In this document: in pieces, positions 1 through 4,695 of the stretch | Numbering within the stretch: the first letter of the stretch is position 1 | Layout of the letters: each line of letters starts with the position of its first letter | DNA from: Fibrobacterales bacterium | GTDB lineage: Bacteria; Fibrobacterota; Fibrobacteria; Fibrobacterales; Fibrobacteraceae | NCBI GenBank assembly: GCA_025997455.1 | Contig: BNUP01000107.1 | Coordinates: 1 to 7,533 of the forward strand | Reading direction: 5' to 3' | Length of the DNA: 7,533 nucleotides | Notes under the pieces: generated by a model | What the model was told of the DNA's origin: nothing | Database searches by the model: none | Seen by the model: the letters and a program-made list of their open reading frames with translations, nothing else | Made by a program: the position numbers and the translations under genes

Positions 1-156
<156 letters not shown>

Positions 157-168
157 TTGAGATCGAGT

Positions 169-186
169 ATCCCTCGCGCGAGGGAT
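169..186. terminator. Perfect GC-rich palindrome followed by a short T run
   Basis: ATCCCTCGCGCGAGGGAT is an 18-bp perfect palindrome that can fold as a 7-bp stem with a GCGC loop. On the plus strand it runs directly into TTTTC (the last T of the palindrome plus three more). This could be a weak intrinsic terminator for a gene lost beyond the left edge. It could equally be a degenerate member of the REP-like family nearby, since it is preceded by GAGT like the other members. Confidence 0.35.
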
Positions 187-227
187 TTTCAATTATGGAG
201 GCGGAAAAAACACCGTTGCAAGCATTG

Positions 228-257
228 CATACCCGTGTTGTAGCACGAGTATGACAA
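228..257 (-). repeat. REP-like hairpin element
   Basis: Arms CATACCCGTG (228-237) and CACGAGTATG (244-253) pair over 9 of 10 bases around a 6-base loop. The outer flank reads TTGTCAT on the minus strand. The 15 bases GCACGAGTATGACAA (243-257) recur exactly at 535-549, so the two hairpins belong to one family. Confidence 0.6.
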
Positions 258-334
258 GAATAATTGTTAAAATTCCACAACATCTACTCACAAATATAGA
301 AAAATAAATTTGATTTGTCAATTTTTATTTTTTA

Positions 335-389
335 GGAAACCTCTAAAAACTCTCTTTGTAACATAATTCCACAGATTTGAGTTTTTAGA
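335..389 (+). repeat. Dispersed 55-bp repeat, copy 1
   Basis: This stretch matches 4543-4597 over 55 bases with three substitutions (positions 337, 364 and 372), in the same orientation. Each copy carries perfect 11-bp inverted arms, TCTAAAAACTC (342-352) and GAGTTTTTAGA (379-389), around a 26-base centre. The structure suggests a small non-coding hairpin or MITE-like element. No transposase is nearby. Confidence 0.75.
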
Positions 390-401
390 TTATTTTTTAG
401 A

Positions 402-430
402 TGTCATTATCGGGGTTGAATCGATAATCC
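402..430 (+). repeat. REP-like hairpin element
   Basis: The outer TGTCATT flank is followed by arms ATTATCG (406-412) and CGATAAT (422-428), a perfect 7-bp stem with a 9-base loop containing GGTTGA, and ends in AATCC. Its first 13 bases (402-414) recur exactly at 4429-4441, where they overlap the end of cysQ. Confidence 0.6.
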
Positions 431-523
431 AATGCTTGCAATTTAGATTTAACATTGCCCATTTTGGATTGGCAGAAAAAAGATAAATAAGTTAGTCTGT
501 CTAGTCGCCTATCGGCTTGATGT

Positions 524-549
524 CTCGTGTCGGGGCACGAGTATGACAA
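524..549 (-). repeat. REP-like hairpin element
   Basis: Arms CTCGTG (524-529) and CACGAG (536-541) enclose the loop TCGGGG. On the minus strand the element begins TTGTCATACTCGTG. It shares 15 identical bases with the element at 228-257. It lies head to tail with the next element at 554-582. Confidence 0.55.
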
Positions 550-553
550 TTAT

Positions 554-582
554 GGATTCTGCAACGGTCGTGCAGAATGACG
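554..582 (-). repeat. REP-like hairpin element
   Basis: Perfect 8-bp arms ATTCTGCA (556-563) and TGCAGAAT (571-578) flank a 7-base loop. Read on the minus strand the unit starts CGTCATT and ends AATCC, the same outer ends as the element at 402-430. The stem sequences differ, so the outer ends and the hairpin shape are what is conserved. Confidence 0.6.
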
Positions 583-598
583 AATTCTTCACACAACA

Positions 599-626
599 GG
601 GCGGGTTAAAAACCACGCCCCTACAA
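599..626 (+). repeat. 5' module hairpin ending in CGCCCCTACAA, copy 1
   Basis: GGGCG pairs with CGCCC and GGTT with AACC, with one bulged A and an AAA loop, followed by CTACAA. The 28-base unit is repeated exactly in inverse orientation at 7503-7530. It therefore lies 5' of both the Trm112-like gene and gyrA in the same orientation relative to the gene. Its last 11 bases also occur at 973-983. Confidence 0.75.
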
Positions 627-634
627 ACTCTACT

Positions 635-656
635 CCCCACTTTCAACTTTACACTT
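635..656 (+). repeat. 22-bp repeat shared with the gyrA upstream region
   Basis: These 22 bases (core CACTTTCAACTTTACACTT) match 7420-7441 exactly on the opposite strand. In both places the segment is near the CGCCCCTACAA hairpin and the C-rich heptamer repeats, so all three parts appear to travel as one 5' module, though their order differs. Confidence 0.7.
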
Positions 657-703
657 CCATTCTCTCTTCCTCCAAACTTGCAACGCTGAGTTTTCCATAC
701 CCC

Positions 704-751
704 ACACCCTACACCCTACACCCTACACCCTACACCCTACACCCTACACCC
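704..751 (+). repeat. ACACCCT tandem heptamer array
   Basis: Six perfect head-to-tail copies of ACACCCT run from 704 to 745, followed by a partial seventh (ACACCC, 746-751). The complementary strand has seven GGG runs separated by 4-base TGTA loops, a textbook G-quadruplex pattern resembling telomeric repeats. The array ends about 23 bases before the Trm112-like start codon, so it would lie in the promoter or leader of that gene. Slippage and copy-number variation are expected. Degenerate versions occur at 7362-7481. Confidence 0.85.
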
Positions 752-773
752 CACTTTTTTCTACTTTCCCCCA

Positions 774-947
774 ATGCTATCAAAAGAACTCTTGGAAATT
801 CTGTGCTGCCCGCTCACAAAACAACTTTTGCACGAGGCAAATTTGGAGAAATACGGCGAAGTTTTGCTTACCGCAGATGAAAAAACTGCCTACCCGATAC
901 GAAACGGCATTCCCGTTTTGCTGAAAGAGGAGGCAATTGCATTGTGA
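774..947 (+). CDS. Trm112-like / UPF0434 family small protein
   Basis: This 57-residue protein fits the bacterial Trm112-like (YcaR, UPF0434) family in length and layout. It has the N-terminal LLEILCCPLTKQLL segment (residues 6-19) and the C-terminal TAYPIRNGIPVLL segment (38-50), the latter close to the family's AYPIRDGIPVLL. Family members are typically 55-70 residues. In eukaryotes and archaea Trm112 activates methyltransferases; the role of the bacterial version is less settled. The second cysteine of the first CxxC is threonine here (C12-P-L-T), and no later cysteine pair exists, so the zinc site of some members is absent, as in a known subset. The start is the only ATG that keeps the conserved N-terminus. 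No Shine-Dalgarno precedes it; the upstream sequence is pyrimidine-rich. It is probably monocistronic, since a 135-bp spacer separates it from the next gene. Confidence 0.85.
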   Translation: MLSKELLEILCCPLTKQLLHEANLEKYGEVLLTADEKTAYPIRNGIPVLLKEEAIAL

Positions 948-958
948 GAAACAACAAC

Positions 959-983
959 GAGCGAATAATATTCGCCCCTACAA
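959..983 (+). repeat. 5' module hairpin ending in CGCCCCTACAA, variant copy
   Basis: CGAATA and TATTCG (962-967 and 969-974) form a hairpin arm pair around a single A. The following CGCCCCTACAA (973-983) is identical to the ends of the units at 599-626 and 7503-7530. This copy is 5' of the TPR-pilT-cysQ operon, about 100 bases before its start codon. Confidence 0.6.
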
Positions 984-1070
984 TAACCGCACTCACTCGT
1001 TGGGCATTGCCTCCCCTGCAAAAAAATTTCAAAAAATTGAATTTTTAGAAGTTATTCTTAAAAAAAATTG

Positions 1071-1076
1071 TATATT
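1071..1076 (+). promoter_or_regulatory. Possible -10 box of a leaderless promoter for the TPR-pilT-cysQ operon
   Basis: TATATT ends six bases before the ATG at 1083, in AT-rich sequence with no Shine-Dalgarno. A -10 box in this position would put the transcript start at or next to the start codon, giving a leaderless message. No convincing -35 box is visible about 17 bases upstream. The alternative is an upstream promoter in the AT-rich stretch 1021-1070. Confidence 0.25.
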
Positions 1077-1082
1077 TATACA

Positions 1083-2600
1083 ATGATTTCAGTAGGTATT
1101 GACATTCCGGATTTGAAAAAGGCAGTGGCGAAAAAACCAAAGTCTTTGCTCTTTGCACGATTGGCAGATGAACTCAGGCAAACGGGACTTGGCGTTGAGC
1201 AAAACTTAGACGAATCACTGCTCATTGCGAACAAGGGTTTGGAGGCAAATCCGGACTTTTTGCCCGGCAGGTTAGCACGCGGTCGCATTCTGCTTGAAAA
1301 AGGCGATTTAATCGGTGCAAAAATTGATTTTGAATTAGTGAGCGAACGAGACCCGTTTTGCATTTCGGCACGCGCCCTACTCAACGGAATAAACAAATCT
1401 AATGCTCCTTCAACTGTTGCGGATACCGAAAATTTGCAAGCCTCCGCAGTCGAGTCGAAAACCGTTGAGGCTGAACCAGACAATACACCGCCTGCCGTTT
1501 CTCCTGCTGCTCCCGCTCCTAAATTCGTTGAAACGGAACTAAAACCTTATATTCCCAAATCAAAAAGAGAAAAAGAGGCGGAGTTAGAAACCTCGCTTTC
1601 ACTTGCAATTGATAACACATTCGACAGTATTTTCGGTAATTTGGAATTGCCTCCCGCAAGCGACTTAAAATTTAACGATGCCGAGCAAGCACCTGCACAC
1701 GCCGAATCTCCCGCCATTGACGAAATTGCACCTGCGGAAAATATTCCCGAACCAAAAGCGGAGCAGCCTGCACAGCAAAGTTTAGATGATATTCTTGCCG
1801 AGCAACTTAGAGAAAATACCGATGAATCGCCCAATCTCAGTTTAGCAGGTGATTTGGACGACTTATTGAAAGAAGTCAGCACTGCCAACATTACACCTGC
1901 CGCTGAAATTCCAGCCGAACCCACAGCCGAAATTCCCGCACAAACACCTGCCAAAACCTCCGATGCCGCACCAAAAACAGATACCGCCCCGAATTTAGAC
2001 GACATCTTAAAGGAACAACTCGCAGATAAAGTTGAAGAATTGCCCGACCTTATGGGTGATATGGACGACTTATTAAAAGACTTGAACGAACCTCAAAAAG
2101 CCGAAGAAAAACCAAAAGAGGAACCTAAGGCACAAACGCCTGCCGATTTTAATCTTGATGACCTTCTCGCCGAACAACTTTCCTCTAAGGTGGAAGATGA
2201 TGCGAGCCTTATAGGTGATATGGATAATTTGCTAAATGAGGCAAAAGCAGATGATTTGGCAAGTGAGCAGTTAGTAGATAAAGTTGATTTTTTACCCGAC
2301 TTAACCGATGATATGGACGAGTTGTTAAAAGAGGCTGAGGCATCAAAAACCGAAGAGTCTCCCGCACAAATTTCTCCCGCAGAAGTTAATAAAGAATCTG
2401 AACCTGCTTCCGAAGACGACCTTCTCACGCAAAGCCCCACGCCCACGCTTGCAGAACTTTACCTGAACCAAGACCTTCCCGAAAAAGCGGCGGAGGTATA
2501 TAGAGCCTTAATCGCCAAAGATCCCGAAAATGAATTATTGCAAGATCGTTTAATTGAAATAGAAAAGGAAATTAAAGAAAAGGAATCGAAAAATGCCTGA
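1083..2600 (+). CDS. TPR protein with acidic four-copy repeat, possible pilus-associated scaffold
   Basis: This 505-residue protein has TPR-like helices at the N-terminus (about residues 8-105) and a C-terminal TPR-like helix pair (about 453-485, TLAELYLNQDLPEKAAEVY). Between them is a Pro/Ala/Glu-rich, strongly acidic region. Within it are four copies of a roughly 30-residue unit, LDDILxEQL...KVE..PDL.GDMDDLLKE, at about 233-264, 304-333, 357-386 and 391-417. No signal peptide or membrane helix is visible, so it is probably cytoplasmic. The frame also opens at TTG 1068; ATG 1083 is preferred because it is a standard start and the extra residues (MYIYT) come from AT-rich spacer. Its stop overlaps the pilT start by 8 bp. 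A TPR protein with acidic LDDLL-type stretches beside pilT recalls FimV-type pilus scaffolds, but no LysM domain is present and homology is not established. The exact function is unknown. Confidence 0.85.
   Translation: MISVGIDIPDLKKAVAKKPKSLLFARLADELRQTGLGVEQNLDESLLIANKGLEANPDFLPGRLARGRILLEKGDLIGAKIDFELVSERDPFCISARALLNGINKSNAPSTVADTENLQASAVESKTVEAEPDNTPPAVSPAAPAPKFVETELKPYIPKSKREKEAELETSLSLAIDNTFDSIFGNLELPPASDLKFNDAEQAPAHAESPAIDEIAPAENIPEPKAEQPAQQSLDDILAEQLRENTDESPNLSLAGDLDDLLKEVSTANITPAAEIPAEPTAEIPAQTPAKTSDAAPKTDTAPNLDDILKEQLADKVEELPDLMGDMDDLLKDLNEPQKAEEKPKEEPKAQTPADFNLDDLLAEQLSSKVEDDASLIGDMDNLLNEAKADDLASEQLVDKVDFLPDLTDDMDELLKEAEASKTEESPAQISPAEVNKESEPASEDDLLTQSPTPTLAELYLNQDLPEKAAEVYRALIAKDPENELLQDRLIEIEKEIKEKESKNA
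1779..2333 (+). repeat. Four-copy protein-level internal repeat in the TPR gene
   Basis: The units are encoded at about 1779-1874, 1992-2081, 2151-2240 and 2253-2333. The amino-acid pattern LDD(I/L)LxEQL followed by GDMD(D/N/E)LL is retained, while codons differ widely (for example ATTCTT against ATCTTA). The start-to-start spacing shrinks from 71 to 53 to 34 residues. This implies old duplications held by selection on protein sequence rather than a young DNA repeat. The last unit has lost the leading LDD. Confidence 0.8.
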
Positions 2601-3714
2601 AGAGCAAAAAGCCGTAGCGGCGGTGCGCATTGAGCAATTACTCCGTGCAATGGTAGAAAACGGAGCATCGGATTTGCATATTCGCATAGGTATTCCGCCG
2701 ACTTTTCGCATACACGGCGAACTGAAAAAACTTTTTGATATAAAAGTTACATTTCAGATGATGGATAGTTTTTTGGGCGACATAATGAATCAGTCGCAAA
2801 AGGAGCATTTTGAAAATACCAAGGAGTGCGATTTTGCGTTGAGTGCGAGAGAACTCGGACGATTCCGCGTGAATGTGTTCCGCCAAAGGGGAACTCCTGC
2901 AATTGTTTTTAGGCATATAAATTCCGTGATACCGAAATTTGAATCACTCGGTTTGCCCGATGTTGTGTTGGATTTGGCGCTTAGAAAACGCGGTTTGGTT
3001 TTGGTGACGGGAACAACGGGTTCGGGAAAATCGACTTGTCTTGCCGCCATGATAGACCACATAAACGAAATTGAATCTACCCATATTTTAACGGTGGAAG
3101 ATCCCGTTGAATTTTTGCATCGCGATAAAAAATCGATAATTTCTCAACGCGAAATCGGTTCGGATTCTCTCTCTTATGCAAATGCACTAAAAGCCGCACT
3201 TAGGCAAGACCCCGATGTTATGTTGATTGGAGAAATTCGAGATTTGGAGACAATGGCAATTGCACTCACCGCCGCCGATACGGGGCACATGGTTTTTGCA
3301 ACTATTCACACAACCAATGCAACCGAAACTATACACAGAATTTTGTCTATGTATCCGCCGCACCAACATGACGAGATTCGTATGCTTTTAGCATCGTGTT
3401 TGGAAGGTATAATTTCTCTGCGGCTTTTGCCCAGAACCGACCAAGTAGGGCGCGTTCCCGCCGCGGAAGTTTTGGTGAATACCGCCGCGATAAAAGAATA
3501 TATAATGGATAAGGATAAAACCGATTTTATTGAAACTGCAATTGCCGAAGGACACATGCAATACCACAGCCAAACTTTTGACCAAGCACTTTTGGCACTT
3601 TTCAACAACGATAAAATATCCAAAGAAACCGCTTTGGAGGCGGCTACAAACCGAGATGATTTTGAACTGAAACTCCGCGGTATAACGGGAACGAGTGACA
3701 GAGGATGGATGTAA
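2593..3714 (+). CDS. pilT: PilT/PilU-family type IV pilus retraction ATPase
   Basis: This 373-residue protein is a hexameric, cytoplasmic motor ATPase of the GspE/PilT superfamily, expected to power pilus disassembly and twitching. The N-terminal domain opens with the typical ASDLHI segment (25-30). The RecA-like domain has Walker A GTTGSGKST (140-148), Asp box ILTVEDPVEF (165-174), Walker B VMLIGEIRD (209-217, Glu214) and His box TGHMVFATIHT (230-240). AIKEYI (299-304) sits where PilT has its AIRNLI motif. The C-terminal SQTFDQALLALF (326-337) resembles the TFDQAL segment of PilU and many delta-type PilT proteins, so PilT against PilU is not fully settled; length fits either. Secretion ATPases are less likely because there is no extended N-terminal domain or zinc-binding cysteine cluster. 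AAGGAA lies 8 bases before the ATG, which overlaps the upstream stop. No pilB, pilC or pilin gene is in the window. Confidence 0.93.
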   Translation: MPEEQKAVAAVRIEQLLRAMVENGASDLHIRIGIPPTFRIHGELKKLFDIKVTFQMMDSFLGDIMNQSQKEHFENTKECDFALSARELGRFRVNVFRQRGTPAIVFRHINSVIPKFESLGLPDVVLDLALRKRGLVLVTGTTGSGKSTCLAAMIDHINEIESTHILTVEDPVEFLHRDKKSIISQREIGSDSLSYANALKAALRQDPDVMLIGEIRDLETMAIALTAADTGHMVFATIHTTNATETIHRILSMYPPHQHDEIRMLLASCLEGIISLRLLPRTDQVGRVPAAEVLVNTAAIKEYIMDKDKTDFIETAIAEGHMQYHSQTFDQALLALFNNDKISKETALEAATNRDDFELKLRGITGTSDRGWM

Positions 3715-4445
3715 TTCGAGGGGAGAATGCAATTTTAGATGCGGTGGAGCGAGCGGCTAAAGTTGCACTTGAAATTTACAACACTGATTTTTCGGTAGAG
3801 ACAAAAAGCGACGGGAGTCCGCTGACTAAGGCAGATTTGGCGGTGAATGAAATTTTAATTAAAACTATAAAAAATAATTTTCCGAGTGAGTTAATAGTTT
3901 CCGAAGAGAGCAAATTGCCAAACGGCATTGTTCCGCCGAATTTTTTTCTGATAGACCCTATAGACGGAACTACCGATTTTGTAAAAAGAACCGGAGAATG
4001 GACTATAAATGTTGCGTGGATAGAAAACTACAAGGCAAAATGGGGAATAATTTCTGTGCCTGCGTTGGGAGAAATTTTCGTATCTTCGCGATTGAGTAAA
4101 GTGCCGCAAGAAAGAGACGGTGGGAAAGAGACTGCTACCCGCGTTCTTATAAGCGTTTCGCATCGCGACCCTAAAACTGATGAACTGATAAGAAAAATCT
4201 CAAACAGAGAAGAAATTGCAGTTGGGTCGAGTTTAAAATTCTGCAGACTTGCTACGAACTCCGCCGATTATTATCCGCGGGCAATTCCCTTGCACGAATG
4301 GGACATTGCCGCAGGGCACGCAATTCTAAAAGCGGCAGGCGGCAACATTTACAAACTCGGCACACAAACCGAACTGACTTACGGCAATTCGGGCTTTGAA
4401 ACTTCACCTTTTGAGGCGTTTAGCAGTTTGTCATTATCGGGCTAA
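3705..4445 (+). CDS. cysQ: 3'(2'),5'-bisphosphate nucleotidase, CysQ-like (inositol monophosphatase family)
   Basis: This 246-residue protein, the usual CysQ size, belongs to the Mg2+-dependent, Li+-sensitive phosphatase family. The expected reaction is 3'-phosphoadenosine 5'-phosphate to AMP plus phosphate, which removes an inhibitory by-product of sulfate assimilation. Metal-site motifs are present: SEE (66-68), DPIDGTTDF (84-92, with Asp84 and Asp87) and HEWD (197-200, Asp200). SPLTKAD (38-44) and GSSLKFC (174-180) match the CysQ-type subgroup more than plain inositol phosphatases. A role on inositol phosphate or histidinol phosphate cannot be excluded from sequence. The ATG at 3705 overlaps the pilT stop by 10 bp, and GAGG touches the start directly, so translational coupling is likely. 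The last residues (SLSLSG) and the stop codon coincide with a REP-like half element. Confidence 0.88.
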   Translation: MDVIRGENAILDAVERAAKVALEIYNTDFSVETKSDGSPLTKADLAVNEILIKTIKNNFPSELIVSEESKLPNGIVPPNFFLIDPIDGTTDFVKRTGEWTINVAWIENYKAKWGIISVPALGEIFVSSRLSKVPQERDGGKETATRVLISVSHRDPKTDELIRKISNREEIAVGSSLKFCRLATNSADYYPRAIPLHEWDIAAGHAILKAAGGNIYKLGTQTELTYGNSGFETSPFEAFSSLSLSG

Positions 4446-4482
4446 GCACAATGTCATTCTATGGCTTGACCAGAGAATGACA
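4429..4482 (+). repeat. REP-like half element plus full hairpin at the cysQ 3' end
   Basis: TGTCATTATCGGG (4429-4441) is identical to 402-414 and encodes the end of cysQ, including the lead-in to its TAA. Directly after it, arms TGTCATTCT (4452-4460) and AGAATGACA (4474-4482) pair over 9 bp, extended by TGG and CCA around the loop CTTGA. There is no T run after the stem. It could stabilise or end the operon transcript. Confidence 0.65.
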
Positions 4483-4542
4483 AATAAAGGAGGTCTTTAA
4501 TAAGGGAACGCGGTGTGGATAGAACGCCCCCTAACCACTAAA

Positions 4543-4597
4543 GGGAACCTCTAAAAACTCTCTTTGTAACACAATTCCATAGATTTGAGTTTTTAGA
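4543..4597 (+). repeat. Dispersed 55-bp repeat, copy 2
   Basis: This copy is 52 of 55 bases identical to 335-389 and keeps both 11-bp arms, TCTAAAAACTC (4550-4560) and GAGTTTTTAGA (4587-4597). One copy is 5' of a gene and the other sits between convergent genes, so the repeat is not tied to one gene context. Confidence 0.75.
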
Positions 4598-4599
4598 GA

Positions 4600-4650
4600 C
4601 GACGGCGAACTACTCAAATTTGCATAAAAAACTATAGTTCGCCCATGTCG
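4600..4650. repeat. Long inverted repeat in the convergent spacer
   Basis: GGCGAACTA (4604-4612) pairs perfectly with TAGTTCGCC (4635-4643). It is extended by CGAC (4600-4603) with GTCG (4647-4650) across a 3-base bulge. The loop is 22 bases. The stem lies directly between the 55-bp repeat and the terminal hairpin, forming a row of stable structures. Confidence 0.7.
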
Positions 4651-4653
4651 CTT

Positions 4654-4695
4654 GGTAACCTCTACAAACCTCTTAGGAGGTTAATAGAGGTTACC
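4654..4695 (-). terminator. Strong hairpin at the gyrA stop codon
   Basis: Perfect 10-bp arms GGTAACCTCT (4654-4663) and AGAGGTTACC (4686-4695) enclose a second 6-bp stem, AACCTC (4667-4672) with GAGGTT (4677-4682), and a TTAG loop. The outer arm includes the first base of the gyrA stop codon. No U run follows on the gyrA strand, so this is a probable 3' end or stabilising structure rather than a textbook intrinsic terminator. The AACCTCT ends echo the left end of the 55-bp repeat. Confidence 0.45.

Larger units (their letters stand above)
4446..4694. other. Convergent spacer between cysQ and gyrA
   Basis: These 249 bases separate two genes that converge, and no gene is visible in them. They hold the full REP-like hairpin (4452-4482), the second 55-bp repeat (4543-4597), a long stem (4600-4650) and a hairpin reaching the gyrA stop codon (4654-4695). 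No classical stem plus U-run terminator is seen on either strand, so transcripts from both sides may end in or be trimmed to these hairpins. Confidence 0.7.

Noticed and set aside
704..751. ACACCCT array as a CRISPR or telomere
   Set aside because: Units are only 7 bp with no spacers, and the array is internal to the window with genes on both sides. It is a simple tandem repeat.
1068..1082. TTG at 1068 as the start of the TPR protein
   Set aside because: It adds only MYIYT from AT-rich spacer and overlaps the likely -10 sequence. ATG at 1083 is the simpler choice, though not proven.
1076..2668. Long minus-strand reading frames opposite the TPR gene
   Set aside because: They have no recognisable motifs and are Ser/Ala-rich mirror translations of the acidic Glu/Asp/Ala-rich coding strand. 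The plus-strand frame has TPR ends and internal repeats.
2593..3714. GspE or PilB secretion/extension ATPase
   Set aside because: Length of 373 residues, no long N-terminal domain and no tetracysteine zinc motif. The N-terminal ASDLHI segment and C-terminal motifs match PilT/PilU.
335..4695. Insertion sequence or composite transposon between the two 55-bp repeats
   Set aside because: No transposase or integrase gene lies between them, the copies are direct and short, and the enclosed genes are ordinary housekeeping and pilus genes.
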